Shown here: one piece after another, positions 1 through 9,962 of the stretch | How the letters are laid out: the number at the start of each line of letters is the position of its first letter | How positions within the stretch are numbered: position 1 is the stretch's first letter | DNA from: Bradyrhizobium sp. NDS-1 | GTDB lineage: Bacteria; Pseudomonadota; Alphaproteobacteria; Rhizobiales; Xanthobacteraceae | Length of the DNA stretch: 64,000 bases | NCBI RefSeq assembly: GCF_032918005.1 | Contig: NZ_CP136628.1 | Coordinates: 3,333,501-3,397,500 of the forward strand | Direction: 5' to 3' | Notes under the pieces: generated by a model | What the model was told of the DNA's origin: nothing | Database searches by the model: none | What the model saw: only the letters and a program-made list of their open reading frames with translations | Made by a program: the position numbers and the translations under genes

Positions 1-279
1 GCCAGCGCGAAGTTCGGCCTGCGGGCCGTGGCGCAGGCGACCGCGCGCGAACTGGGTCCTAAGAACATCCACGTGGCCCATCTCATCATCGATTCCGGAG
101 TTGATACCGAATGGGTCCGCCAGCGGCGGATCGAGGCGCTCGGTCCCAACGCGCTGGATGACCCCAATCTCTTGATGCCGCCCTCGTCGGTCGCTGAGTC
201 CTATTGGCTGCTCTATCAGCAGCCCAGAAGCGCCTGGACTTTCGAGCTCGAGATTCGCCCCTTCGGCGAGAAGTGGTAG
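1..279 (+). CDS. Short-chain dehydrogenase/reductase, 3' part only
   Basis: The gene enters from the left edge; the reading frame is open from base 1 and ends with TAG at 277-279. About 92 C-terminal residues are visible. The first four codons read ASAK, which fits the end of the SDR active-site motif YxxxK, so the catalytic Tyr position lies just outside the window. The following helix and the strand 'NIHVAHLIID' are typical of classical SDRs. The C-terminus (SAWTFELEIRPFGEKW) closely resembles the ends of the SDRs at 6675-7379 and 11019-11798, so the three are paralogues of one cluster. The likely role is NAD(P)H-dependent oxidation or reduction of a catabolic intermediate; the substrate is unknown. 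Confidence 0.85.
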   Translation, partial: ASAKFGLRAVAQATARELGPKNIHVAHLIIDSGVDTEWVRQRRIEALGPNALDDPNLLMPPSSVAESYWLLYQQPRSAWTFELEIRPFGEKW

Positions 280-356
280 CGGGAGCCGCTTGCGGTGTGA
301 TGGAGCTCGACTGGCGAGCGATCGCCGACTAGCGGCGACCCCGGGAAAGGGACCTT

Positions 357-1010
357 ATGGATCCGTCAGACTTCCACTATTACGAGCCATCGAAGGGCCA
401 CGGGCTCCGGCATAATCCGTTCAACGCGATTGTCGCGCCGCGTCCGATCGGCTGGATCTCGTCGCGTAATGCGGCTGGTCAACTCAACCTCGCGCCGTAC
501 AGCTTCTTCAACGCGTTCCTCTACGATCCTCCGATCATCGGATTCTCCTCGATTTCGTGGAAGGACACCGTCAAGAACGTCAGCGAGACCCGCGAGTTCG
601 TCTGGAATCTGGTCACCATGGATCTCGGCGAACGCATGAACGTGACAGCGGCACCGCTCGATCACGGCGTGAGCGAGTTCGAAGCAGCCGGACTGACGCC
701 GATACCCGGGCGCCATGTTGACGTGCCGCGAGTCGGCGAGAGCAGGGCCGCCATGGAATGTAAGGTCGTCGAGGTCTCCCAACTGGCCAACGCACGCGGT
801 GAAAAGGTCGAAGGTTGGTTCGTGCTTGGCGAGGTTGTCGCGGTCTACATCGACAAATCCTTGATCGAGGACGGCGTCTACAACACGGCACTTGCGCGTC
901 CGATATTGCGTGCCGGCCGGGGTGGAGATTACCTCGAGGTCAGGACCGAAAACATGTTCGAGATGAAGCGCCCGCCGGGTAGCAGCAAGCCTGAATTCCA
1001 CGGTACATGA
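357..1010 (+). CDS. Flavin reductase-like, FMN-binding split-barrel protein
   Basis: The 217-residue protein shows the N-terminal signature of the flavin reductase / flavoredoxin family: 'APRPIGWISS' near residues 27-36, followed by 'NLAPYSFFNAF' and 'DPPIIGFSS', which form the FMN-binding barrel. Such proteins bind FMN non-covalently and reduce flavin with NAD(P)H, often for a partner monooxygenase, or act as electron carriers. The start at 357 is supported by GGGAAAGGGA about 7 bases upstream. It follows the partial SDR on the same strand after 77 bp and is convergent with the MFS gene. No dedicated monooxygenase partner is visible in the window, so the partner is unknown. Confidence 0.85.
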   Translation: MDPSDFHYYEPSKGHGLRHNPFNAIVAPRPIGWISSRNAAGQLNLAPYSFFNAFLYDPPIIGFSSISWKDTVKNVSETREFVWNLVTMDLGERMNVTAAPLDHGVSEFEAAGLTPIPGRHVDVPRVGESRAAMECKVVEVSQLANARGEKVEGWFVLGEVVAVYIDKSLIEDGVYNTALARPILRAGRGGDYLEVRTENMFEMKRPPGSSKPEFHGT

Positions 1011-1046
1011 TGCCGTGCCGGGAGCGCGTGTGGCCTCACAAGCTGA

Positions 1047-2249
1047 TCACGATCCGGGGCCCCGCGCGTACAGGCCAAGGGCCAGCAGGGAAAACCCGCT
1101 CAGCACGACGCCCAGCGCCAGCATCGCTTCATGCGACACCGTGGCAGCAAGCCACACGCCGATCGCGGCGGTCATCATCTGCCAGAAGCCCAGCAGCGCC
1201 GAGGCCGCGCCGGCCTTGTTGCCGAATGGCGAGAGAGCGCGTGCGGTGGCCAGTGGACTGACAATCCCCATGCCGAGAAGATAGACGCTCATCGCGCCCA
1301 GGAACGGCAAGAAGGTCGGGTTGACCACCGAGATGAGCAGAACCGCAAGGCTGCTGGCCGCTGTCGCCAACAATGCTGCCCGGATCGGGCTATCGAGCCC
1401 GTAGCGTGGCGCCAATCTCGTCGCCAGCATGCCAGCCGCGAATACGATAAAGACGGTGCCGGCGAAGAAGAGGCCGAGCTGGATCGGCGTGAAGTGCAGT
1501 GCTTCGATGAACAAGCGCGGTGCGGCCGAAAACATCGAGAACAAGCCGCCTATGATCAGGCTCGAGGTGGCCGCGGGGACAGCGAAGCGACGGTCGCCGA
1601 TGAGGCCGGCATAGGTCCTGCCGATGACAATCGGATTGAACGGCGTTCGGATCGAATGGTGGGTTTCGCCGAGAACGATGCTGTAGGCGATGGCGCCGAC
1701 TGCGGCAAAGGCCGCGACCAGCGCGAATTCGGCGCGCCATCCGAAGCTGTGGTCGAGTGCGCCGCCCAGCAGTGGCGAGAACCCGGGGGCGGCGGACATA
1801 ACGATCATGATGAGCGCCATTGCGCGTGCCAGAGCCGCGCCGCTGAACATGTCGCGGGCGATGGCGCGAGACAGCACCGACGTCGCGCAAGCACCTGTTG
1901 CCTGCACGACGCGGCCGGCCAGGAGATTAGGCAGATCGGTTGCCAGACCGCACCAAGCGCTGCCGACGAAGAACACGGCAAATCCGATCAGCACCGGCCA
2001 ACGTCTTCCGTAGCGATCCGAGAGCGGTCCGACCAGGAGCTGGCCCACCCCGAACACAGCAAGAAAGACCGTGATGGCGGACGTGACCGCCGCAGTCGTG
2101 ACGTTCAATGAGATCGCAATCTGCGGCAGCGAAGGCAGCAGAATGTTGGTCGCCAGCGTGCCCATCGCGGCCAGGACGGAAAGGACCGCGATCGGCAGGG
2201 CGCCGGAGCTGGGAATGTCCCGCGGCCTGTTCCTGATCTGGACGGGCAT
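1047..2249 (-). CDS. MFS transporter, Bcr/CflA drug-resistance type
   Basis: About 400 residues with 12 hydrophobic segments. The segment 'VGPLSDRYGRRWPVLIG' is the loop 2-3 motif A of major facilitator proteins, and 'TNILLPSLPQI' in the first helix is characteristic of the Bcr/CflA (DHA1) drug:H+ antiporters. It probably exports a small organic compound across the inner membrane. The gene is transcribed leftward, convergent with the flavin reductase gene. I took the ATG at 2249; a GTG at 2261 in the same frame is possible and neither has a good ribosome binding site. Context suggests export of a toxic substrate or intermediate of the surrounding catabolic cluster (inference). Confidence 0.85.
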   Translation of the reverse strand: MPVQIRNRPRDIPSSGALPIAVLSVLAAMGTLATNILLPSLPQIAISLNVTTAAVTSAITVFLAVFGVGQLLVGPLSDRYGRRWPVLIGFAVFFVGSAWCGLATDLPNLLAGRVVQATGACATSVLSRAIARDMFSGAALARAMALIMIVMSAAPGFSPLLGGALDHSFGWRAEFALVAAFAAVGAIAYSIVLGETHHSIRTPFNPIVIGRTYAGLIGDRRFAVPAATSSLIIGGLFSMFSAAPRLFIEALHFTPIQLGLFFAGTVFIVFAAGMLATRLAPRYGLDSPIRAALLATAASSLAVLLISVVNPTFLPFLGAMSVYLLGMGIVSPLATARALSPFGNKAGAASALLGFWQMMTAAIGVWLAATVSHEAMLALGVVLSGFSLLALGLYARGPGS

Positions 2250-2344
2250 GAAACTTTGCACTGATAAAGGAGAGTTGGTTGCGAGGCGACGAGTGACGCG
2301 GTTCGCGCCGCTCGCCGAGTCGCTTCTTGTCCGGTCAGCCGGTG

Positions 2345-3538
<1,194 letters not shown>

Positions 3539-3566
3539 GGCCAATTTCTCCTGTTGATCGCTGTTG

Positions 3567-3588
3567 TTATATGACGATAGTCATATAA
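3567..3588. promoter_or_regulatory. Inverted repeat, candidate TetR operator
   Basis: TTATATGAC-GATA-GTCATATAA: two perfect 9-bp arms around a 4-bp centre. It lies 29 bp upstream of the thiolase start and 120 bp upstream of the divergent TetR gene, in AT-rich DNA unlike the flanking genes. Position and symmetry suggest an operator for the TetR protein; binding is inferred. Confidence 0.7.
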
Positions 3589-3707
3589 GATAGTGGGCAT
3601 TGCAATGAAATGTTGCCGTGGTCTGAAATAGCGCGGTTCCAGAATTGCAGGGAGGGAATGGGAACGGCTCGTGCGGCCGGTCACCCATGAGCTTGCAGGG
3701 AGGGTCG

Positions 3708-4325
3708 ATGCGTTACGTCGAAGACCACAGGCGCCAGACCCACAGCCGGATCGTCGAAAATGCCTCTTACGGCTTGCGTCAAAACGGCGCCGAAGGGCTT
3801 AGCGTTGTCGAGTTGATGAAGCTCGCGGGTCTGACGCACGGCGGGTTCTATAACCATTTCGATTCGCGTGCCGCGCTTGTCGGCGAGGCCATCGCCTTTG
3901 CCATGGACCAAATGGTCGAACGGTGGAAGAAGCTGGCGAACGGGAAGGGCGACGAGGATCGGTTCGAGGCGTTGATCGCCGATTATCTCAGCCCTCGGCA
4001 TCGCGACAATCCAAGACACGGTTGCGCGCTTCCGGCCCTGGCCGCCGATGTCGCGCGATCGAGTGCCGGCGAGCGGCGGGCCTTAGCTTCCAAACTGGAA
4101 GATATGATCGACGTCTTTGTCGAGCTGCTTCCCGATGAGACGCCCCAACAGGCTCGCCAAATCGCGACGGGCGCCATTGCGGCCATGGTTGGATCGATCG
4201 TGCTGTCGCGTGCTGTCGGTGCCGGGAAGCTCTCCGATAGCATCCTCGATGCCGGACGCATGACCGCAGACCGCCGGAGACAGAAGCCCCGGCGCAGAAC
4301 AAAAAAGGCAATACGCGATAAATAG
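3708..4325 (+). CDS. TetR/AcrR family transcriptional regulator
   Basis: 205 residues. The N-terminal helix-turn-helix covers roughly residues 10-55, with 'LAGLTHGGFYNHF' as the recognition helix region (compare the TetR consensus GVSxGxxYxHF). The C-terminal domain would bind a small ligand, probably an acyl-CoA or aromatic acid (inference). The ATG at 3708 was chosen because GCAGGGAGGG lies directly upstream; the open frame extends 63 bases further without a good site. The gene ends 10 bp before the molybdopterin oxidoreductase gene on the same strand, so the two are probably co-transcribed, and it is divergent from the thiolase gene across a palindrome. Confidence 0.9.
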   Translation: MRYVEDHRRQTHSRIVENASYGLRQNGAEGLSVVELMKLAGLTHGGFYNHFDSRAALVGEAIAFAMDQMVERWKKLANGKGDEDRFEALIADYLSPRHRDNPRHGCALPALAADVARSSAGERRALASKLEDMIDVFVELLPDETPQQARQIATGAIAAMVGSIVLSRAVGAGKLSDSILDAGRMTADRRRQKPRRRTKKAIRDK

Positions 4326-4335
4326 GGAGGCGCCC

Positions 4336-6657
4336 ATGATGGCCGGTAAGTGGCTCAAGACGGCCTGCAACCTGTGTTACGTCAATTGCGGTATCGAGGT
4401 CTTGGTAGATGACGGCCGCCTCGAGAAAGTGCGGGGCGACCGTTCAAACCCGAAGTCGCAGGGCTATCTGTGCAACAAGGCGACCCGTATTCCCTATTAT
4501 GCGCATCACAGGGATCGGCTCACGACTCCGCTGCGTCGCCGGGCCGATGGCGGCTTTGACGAGATCGAATGGGACGTGGCGATCGCAGAAATCGCGCAGC
4601 GGCTGCGGGACATCTGCGACAGGTTTGGCGGCAAGAGCATTGCCCTTTATGGCGGCGGTGGGCAGGGCAACCACGCTGGCGGCGCCTACGCCAGCGGCTT
4701 GTTGCGTGCGCTGGGCTCGCGCAGCGTCTTCAACGCCCTTTCGCAGGAGAAGACCGGCGATTTCTGGGTCAACGGCCACATGTTCGGCAGCCAGACCTGC
4801 CACACGACAGAAGACGTTCATCATTGCGATCTCCTGCTCGTCATCGGTGCAAATCCCTGGATCGCGCACGGCTTCCCCAATGCGCGCGACCATCTCAATC
4901 AGATCCGCAAGGATCCCGCACGCAAGCTGATCGTCATCGACCCCAGGCGAACCGAAACCGCCGAAATGGCGGATCTGCATCTTGCGGTTCGTCCCGGCGC
5001 CGATGCGTTTCTCCTTGGCGCGCTGCTGGCCACGCTCGTCCGCTCCGACCGGATCGATCACGCGTTCATCGAGAAGCACACGATCGGATTCGCGGAAGTG
5101 AGGCAGGCGCTATTGAACATCCCGGTTCAGGAATGGGCGGCCGCCGCCGACGTTTCCATCGCGGAGCTGGAGCGTTGCGCCGCCATGATTGCGGCGGCGA
5201 AGGCCATGGTGGTTCGGGTCGAGCTCGGCATCCAGCAGGGCATCAACTCGACTCTCAACTCCTATCTTGAAAAGCTCCTGATCATGCTTTCCGGCAATTT
5301 CGGCCGCGAAGGTACCAACCAATTGCATAGCTGGCTTCAACCGCTATGGGCAAACTCTCCGAACCAGACATTCGCGCCGACCGGCGACGCGATCATTGGG
5401 GGCTTATTGCCGCCCAACATTTTCCCCGAAGCGGTGCTCAAGGATCATCCAGAGCGGTTGCGTTGCGCCTGGATCGATAGCTCCAATCCCGCCAACACCG
5501 CCGCGAATACCCTGGCGGTGGAACGCGCGTTGCAATCGTTAGAGCTATGCGTTGTGGTCGACGTTGCGATGACCGAAACCGCACGGCTCGCGCATTACGT
5601 TCTCCCGGCGTCCACACAATACGAGAAGACCGAATTTACTCTCTTCAACTTCGAATTTCCGACGAACTATTTTCATGTCCGTGCCGGCGTCTTGCCGCCG
5701 CTCGCCGGCACCTTGCCGGAACCCGAGATCTACACGCGGCTTGCCATCGCCCTGGGGCTTCTGCCGGGTGACAATGTGCTCGCGCCGCTACGGGAAATCG
5801 CACGGCGCTCGCGACCTGAATTCGCCGCGGCCTTTCGTGCTTTCATTGCGGAAAACCCTGCAGCAGTGCCTGCCCTGGTGCTCTATCATACGCTGGGGCA
5901 GACGCTTCCGGACGGTACTGCGGCCGCGGCGCCGATGTGGAGCGCAGCGCTGGCTTGCGCGAAGCGATCCCCGCAAGCGGTGCGGCGGGCGATCGGCGCC
6001 TCCGACGAGGTGACGGACCAGCAGCTCGGAGATCTCCTGTTCGACACCATCGTGGCGGCCCGGCAGGGCACTGCGGTGACCCGGCACGAATATGACGAGG
6101 TCTGGTCATTGATCAGCCATTCGGATCGCAAGGTTCGGCTGGTCGTCCCGCAGATGCTGGAATGGTTGGCGCGTCTCGATCCGCAAGCTGCAGGCGCGCC
6201 AAAAGCGTTTCCGTTCATACTGGCGGCTGGCGGCCGACGCATGTTCAACGCCAACCAGATCTTTCGCGATCCGGCCTGGCGTCGCGAGGATCCGGACGGC
6301 GCCCTGTTGATCAATTCGAGCGATCTGCGCGAGTTGGGTGCGAAGGATGGCGACTGGATCGCCGTCGAGTCGGCCGTCGGGCGGCTCGTCGTCCGCTGCA
6401 AGATCGACGACGCCATGCGGAATGGCCAGCTGGCGCTGCCGCACGGCTACGGCCAGGCTTATCCCTCGCCGGACGGTGAACGCCTGATCAACGGACCGCG
6501 CATCAATCTGCTCACCGAGAGCGGCAACCGCGATCCCATTGCGGGCACGCCCTACCACAAGAACGTCGCGGTTCGCCTGACTCTGGTGTCCGCACACGAG
6601 GCTGCGGCCTATCAGTCGCAGTCCGAGCGAATTCATGAGAGAGCGGCCGGACAATAG
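4336..6657 (+). CDS. Molybdopterin-dependent oxidoreductase with 4Fe-4S site
   Basis: 773 residues. The N-terminus has the 4Fe-4S motif C11-x2-C14-x3-C18 and a fourth Cys at C46 ('GYLCNKA'), the layout of the DMSO-reductase superfamily. Further on, 'LIVIDPRRTETAEMADL' and 'GANPWIAHGFPNARDHL' are typical molybdopterin-dinucleotide contact regions, and the last ~120 residues form the C-terminal molydopterin-binding domain ('GHGYGQ'-like region at 'LPHGYGQAYPSPDG'). No twin-arginine signal is visible, so it is probably cytoplasmic. The start has GGGAGGCG at the right distance. No separate electron-transfer subunit is encoded next to it. It lies between a TetR gene and an SDR gene, suggesting a hydroxylation, reduction or hydration step on a catabolic intermediate. 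The exact reaction cannot be told. Confidence 0.88.
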   Translation: MMAGKWLKTACNLCYVNCGIEVLVDDGRLEKVRGDRSNPKSQGYLCNKATRIPYYAHHRDRLTTPLRRRADGGFDEIEWDVAIAEIAQRLRDICDRFGGKSIALYGGGGQGNHAGGAYASGLLRALGSRSVFNALSQEKTGDFWVNGHMFGSQTCHTTEDVHHCDLLLVIGANPWIAHGFPNARDHLNQIRKDPARKLIVIDPRRTETAEMADLHLAVRPGADAFLLGALLATLVRSDRIDHAFIEKHTIGFAEVRQALLNIPVQEWAAAADVSIAELERCAAMIAAAKAMVVRVELGIQQGINSTLNSYLEKLLIMLSGNFGREGTNQLHSWLQPLWANSPNQTFAPTGDAIIGGLLPPNIFPEAVLKDHPERLRCAWIDSSNPANTAANTLAVERALQSLELCVVVDVAMTETARLAHYVLPASTQYEKTEFTLFNFEFPTNYFHVRAGVLPPLAGTLPEPEIYTRLAIALGLLPGDNVLAPLREIARRSRPEFAAAFRAFIAENPAAVPALVLYHTLGQTLPDGTAAAAPMWSAALACAKRSPQAVRRAIGASDEVTDQQLGDLLFDTIVAARQGTAVTRHEYDEVWSLISHSDRKVRLVVPQMLEWLARLDPQAAGAPKAFPFILAAGGRRMFNANQIFRDPAWRREDPDGALLINSSDLRELGAKDGDWIAVESAVGRLVVRCKIDDAMRNGQLALPHGYGQAYPSPDGERLINGPRINLLTESGNRDPIAGTPYHKNVAVRLTLVSAHEAAAYQSQSERIHERAAGQ

Positions 6658-6674
6658 CTCGAAGGGAGCGTCAA

Positions 6675-7379
6675 ATGACCGAGAAACCAATCGCGATCGT
6701 GACTGGAGTGGGGCCGGGCACGGGCGCGGCCATCGTCAAGCGCTTCTCTGCTGGCGGGTTTCGTATCATCGCGCTTGCCCGCTCAGCGGAGCTCATCAAT
6801 CGGCTTGCGCAAGAGCTTCCGGACGTGCACGCGGTGACTTGCGACGTCTCGGACGAGGGCCAGGTGCGGACCGTGGTCGCCGACGTAAAGCGACGCTTTG
6901 GCGCGGCCGAAGTTCTCATCCACAACGCGGTCGGTGGGGGCTGGGGGAGTTTTCGCGAGATCGATCCGAAGATGCTGAAGGGCAACTTCGAGGTCAACGT
7001 GATGGGCCTGTTGTACCTGTCGCGGGAACTGGCGCCCGACATGATCGATCGGGGCAAGGGCGCAATCCTGGTGACTGGCAACACGTCGTCGATCCGAGGC
7101 AAGGCCAATTTCGCCGGCTTCGCGCCGACGAAGGCGGCGCAGCGCATTCTGGCCGAGTCGATCGCACGTGACGTCGGGCCTCTCGGCGTCCACGTCTCCT
7201 ATGTTCTCATTGACGCCGTGATCGACACGCCCCGGATGCGCGCGCGGATGAGTGACAGACCGGACGATTTCTTCATCAAGCCTGCCGCGATCGCCGACGA
7301 ACTGTACCATCTCTACGGTCAGGATCGATCGGCCTGGTCATTCCTGACGGAACTGCGGCCATTCAACGAAACGTGGTGA
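6675..7379 (+). CDS. Short-chain dehydrogenase/reductase lacking the catalytic Tyr
   Basis: 234 residues with an SDR Rossmann fold: 'TGVGPGTGAAI' (residues 10-20) is the cofactor-binding glycine motif, 'IHNAVG' corresponds to NNAG, and 'LVTGNTSSIRG' carries the active-site Ser. Where classical SDRs have YxxxK this protein has F149-A-P-T-K153, so the catalytic Tyr is replaced by Phe. The C-terminal end (SAWSFLTELRPFNETW) matches the other two SDRs of the cluster. It starts 17 bp after the molybdoenzyme gene with GAAGGGAGCG upstream, so it is probably in that operon. Whether it is an active reductase is open. Confidence 0.88.
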   Translation: MTEKPIAIVTGVGPGTGAAIVKRFSAGGFRIIALARSAELINRLAQELPDVHAVTCDVSDEGQVRTVVADVKRRFGAAEVLIHNAVGGGWGSFREIDPKMLKGNFEVNVMGLLYLSRELAPDMIDRGKGAILVTGNTSSIRGKANFAGFAPTKAAQRILAESIARDVGPLGVHVSYVLIDAVIDTPRMRARMSDRPDDFFIKPAAIADELYHLYGQDRSAWSFLTELRPFNETW

Positions 7380-7466
7380 TGCTCGGCCGACGAGAAAGAC
7401 GGTCACAATCGCTAACGCGCTTGCTCATTTTGAGAGGTCGCGCAGAGACTTGAAGGGTCAGAAACC

Positions 7467-8288
7467 ATGACTGATGGGCCAATCTCAGTTGATACCGGAA
7501 CGGACGAGCTGCTGTGTGTTATTCGGGATCGCGTCGCCGTGATCACCTTGAATCGGCCGGAGGCCCGGAATTCGCTGTCCGACCATCTCACGCCGGCATT
7601 GCGCCGGATGATCAAGCAGAATGGAGACGATCCCGAAGTCGGAGCTCTGCTGATTACCGGCGCCGGTACCGCTTTCTGCTCGGGCGGCGACGTCAAGGGG
7701 ATGGGCAGCAACTCTGCCGCGCCGGCGATGTCATTCAGCGACAAGGTTGCGCGATTGAGGGAACGTCAGCGCACCTTGACCGGCGTACTCGTTTCGGTGC
7801 GCAAACCCACCATTGCGGCCCTGCCGGGTCCGGCGGCCGGCGCCGGACTTGCGATCGCGCTCGCCTGCGACATTCGTATTGCAGCCGAATCCGCCATCAT
7901 GACGACTGGCTACGCCAGGATTGCGCTTACCGGCGATTACGGCATTTCGTGGCTCTTGACCCGGCTGGCCGGAACGTCGCGTGCCCGCGAACTGATGTTT
8001 CTGTCTGAACGGATCAGTGCACGGCGCTGCGAAGCATTGGGGCTGGTCAATCGCGTGGTACCTGAGTCCGAACTGCAAAGCGAAGCATTCGAAATGGCGA
8101 GAGCATTGGCGAATGGTCCGGCGAGCGCCTATGCCTCCATGAAGGATAATCTCGACCTTGCGCTGTCGGCCGACTTCTTGACGTCACTGGATCAGGAGGC
8201 CGAGAGGATGGTCCTCGCGGCGGGCACTGCGCAGCACACCGAAGCCGTCCGGGCATTCATCGAGAAACGTCCGCCGTCCTACAGGTGA
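7467..8288 (+). CDS. Enoyl-CoA hydratase/isomerase family protein
   Basis: 273 residues of the crotonase family. 'LNRPEARNSLS' is the N-terminal family signature; 'FCSGGDVKGMG' (about residues 72-82) gives the first oxyanion-hole region, and 'PGPAAGAGLAIALACDIRIA' the second. The region 'LTGDYGISWLLTRLAG' aligns with the catalytic loop that usually holds acidic residues, of which only one Asp is obvious. It would hydrate or isomerise an enoyl-CoA. It is on the same strand 87 bp after the SDR gene and convergent with the HxlR gene. It works logically upstream of the thiolase. Confidence 0.9.
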   Translation: MTDGPISVDTGTDELLCVIRDRVAVITLNRPEARNSLSDHLTPALRRMIKQNGDDPEVGALLITGAGTAFCSGGDVKGMGSNSAAPAMSFSDKVARLRERQRTLTGVLVSVRKPTIAALPGPAAGAGLAIALACDIRIAAESAIMTTGYARIALTGDYGISWLLTRLAGTSRARELMFLSERISARRCEALGLVNRVVPESELQSEAFEMARALANGPASAYASMKDNLDLALSADFLTSLDQEAERMVLAAGTAQHTEAVRAFIEKRPPSYR

Positions 8289-8367
8289 AACTCTCTCAGG
8301 TTTATTGCTTCGAAGTCTATGTTGCCGCGCTCGGGATCGCACAAGCTGAAGATGCCAAGCGAATTGC

Positions 8368-8799
8368 TCATTCGACTGCGGCGACACGAATGGAACGCGT
8401 TCCGATCGGAGCGCCGGTCGCGCGGTCGATGGTGAGGGGATCAATCTCCGTTCCGTTCTCGGCATCGAAGAACCGGGTCACCTTGCCGCCGCCGCGATGC
8501 TTGCGTCCCCACGCGCCAATCGCAAACAGGACGGGCAAGAAGTCGCGTCCGGCTTCCGTCAGCACATATTCGTCCCGTGGCGGACGGTCTGAATAACGGC
8601 GTTTCTCCAACAACCCTTCGTCAACCAGCGTTGAAAGCCGCCCCGTTAGCATCGTCGGCGCGATACCGAGACTCTTGCGAAAATCGTCGAAGCGGGTCAG
8701 CCCAGCATGGGCATCGCGCATGATCAGCATGCTCCATGCGTCCCCGACCAGCGCCAGGCTCCGGGCGATCAGGCAAGGTTGGGACGAAAGTTTCTTCAT
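8368..8799 (-). CDS. HxlR family transcriptional regulator
   Basis: 143 residues from the ATG at 8799. The HxlR winged-helix signature is clear: 'VGDAWSMLIMRDA' in the first helix, 'FDDFRKSLGIAPTMLTGRLSTL' split over the second and third helices, and 'RDEYVLTEAGRDFLPVL' in the wing and C-terminal helix. HxlR proteins bind as dimers and often sense aldehydes or electrophiles. The frame stays open 72 bases further upstream, but that stretch would run through the repeats at 8823-8841, so the shorter protein is preferred. It is divergent from the alpha/beta hydrolase gene and probably controls it and the following genes. Confidence 0.88.
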   Translation of the reverse strand: MKKLSSQPCLIARSLALVGDAWSMLIMRDAHAGLTRFDDFRKSLGIAPTMLTGRLSTLVDEGLLEKRRYSDRPPRDEYVLTEAGRDFLPVLFAIGAWGRKHRGGGKVTRFFDAENGTEIDPLTIDRATGAPIGTRSIRVAAVE

Positions 8800-8820
8800 G
8801 TAAGTCTCATTTTGGTAGTG

Positions 8821-8844
8821 ACTTGATACTAAATTGATAGTAAC
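8821..8844. promoter_or_regulatory. Direct repeats, candidate HxlR operator/promoter region
   Basis: TTGATACT at 8823-8830 and TTGATAGT at 8834-8841 are direct repeats one helical turn (11 bp) apart; they also contain the small inverted pair TACT/AGTA. They lie 22-45 bp upstream of the HxlR start in AT-rich DNA. Autoregulation by the HxlR protein is inferred from position only. Confidence 0.45.
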
Positions 8845-9064
8845 AGATCGATCGTCGGTGTTCCACAGCAAATTGAGAAAACGGACCCGAGCAAACAGGG
8901 CGGCGCTGATCCCTGGGTGCTTCCGCCAGCATTGGGCTGGCGTCGGGGCCAGCGCTGCGGCGCGATCAACACGTGCACTTCGGTGCGCATAGGAAGAGCG
9001 TGCCCCCCGGTCAATGTCCCTCCGACTTTGGGATTCCGGTGTCAGCCGAACGATGGAGTAAGCG

Positions 9065-9928
9065 ATGTTAGATCATGTCAGCCACGCCGGATCGGTCGTG
9101 CGCTATGTCGATGCCCCGAATCTTTCGATCCGTGCTGGGGGAATGATCTTTGCCTATCGCGATATCGGTCCGCGTACTGGCGTGCCATTGGTTCTTCTCA
9201 ACCATTGGGGTGCGGTTCTCGACAATTTCGATCCAGCGATCGTCGATGGGCTCGCCACCAGGCATCGCGTCATCGCGATCGACTACCGCGGTATCGGCGC
9301 TTCAAGCGGGAAAGCGCCTGTTACGGTCGGCGAAATGGCGCAAGATACGATGGCTTTGATCGCCGCGCTGAGCTTTGAAAAAGTCGACCTACTCGGCTTT
9401 TCCCTCGGCGGTTTCGTGGCGCAAGATATCGCGCTGAAGTCCCCGGGTCTCGTGCGAAAGCTGATCCTGACCGGCACGGGCCCGGCAGGCGGCAAAGGTA
9501 TCGAGAAGGTTGGGCCGGTGTCATGGCCGCTGATGATCAAGGGCTTGCTGACACTGCGAGACCCGAAATTCTACCTGTTCTTCACCTCCACCGCCAATGG
9601 TCGCCGGGCCGCAAAGGCCTTTCTGGGAAGGCTAAAGGAGCGGAAGGCAGATCGGGACAAGGGAGCCACGCCAGGGGCCTTGTTGCGGCAACTCAAGGCG
9701 ATCAAGAACTGGGGCCAGCAGGCGCCTCAGGATCTCGGCAGCCTTCGCATCCCGGTCCTGATCGCGAATGGCGATAACGACATCATGGTGCCGAGCGCAA
9801 ACAGCACCGACATGGCACGGCGGATCCCGGGCGCACAACTGGTCATCTACGAAGATGCCGGGCATGGCGGGATTTTCCAGTACCACGCCGATTTCGTGCC
9901 GAAGGCGCTGTCCTTCCTCGACGCCTGA
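9065..9928 (+). CDS. Alpha/beta hydrolase
   Basis: 287 residues of the alpha/beta hydrolase fold. 'LLNHWGAVLDNFDP' is the oxyanion loop, 'LLGFSLGGFVAQDIAL' is the nucleophile elbow (GFSLG, Ser nucleophile), 'NGDNDIMVP' carries the acidic residue, and 'YEDAGHGGIFQY' the catalytic His. It probably hydrolyses an ester, lactone or C-C bond. TGGAGTAAG precedes the ATG. The quinone oxidoreductase gene follows after 34 bp on the same strand, so they likely form an operon divergent from the HxlR gene. Confidence 0.9.
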   Translation: MLDHVSHAGSVVRYVDAPNLSIRAGGMIFAYRDIGPRTGVPLVLLNHWGAVLDNFDPAIVDGLATRHRVIAIDYRGIGASSGKAPVTVGEMAQDTMALIAALSFEKVDLLGFSLGGFVAQDIALKSPGLVRKLILTGTGPAGGKGIEKVGPVSWPLMIKGLLTLRDPKFYLFFTSTANGRRAAKAFLGRLKERKADRDKGATPGALLRQLKAIKNWGQQAPQDLGSLRIPVLIANGDNDIMVPSANSTDMARRIPGAQLVIYEDAGHGGIFQYHADFVPKALSFLDA

Positions 9929-9962
9929 CCCCGCAACGAAGCTTCAAATTGGAGATGAGATC

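Noticed and set aside
1131..2111. Long plus-strand open frame
   Set aside because: Antisense to the MFS transporter gene; no family motif and Arg/Gln/Glu-rich composition typical of an antisense frame in high-GC DNA.
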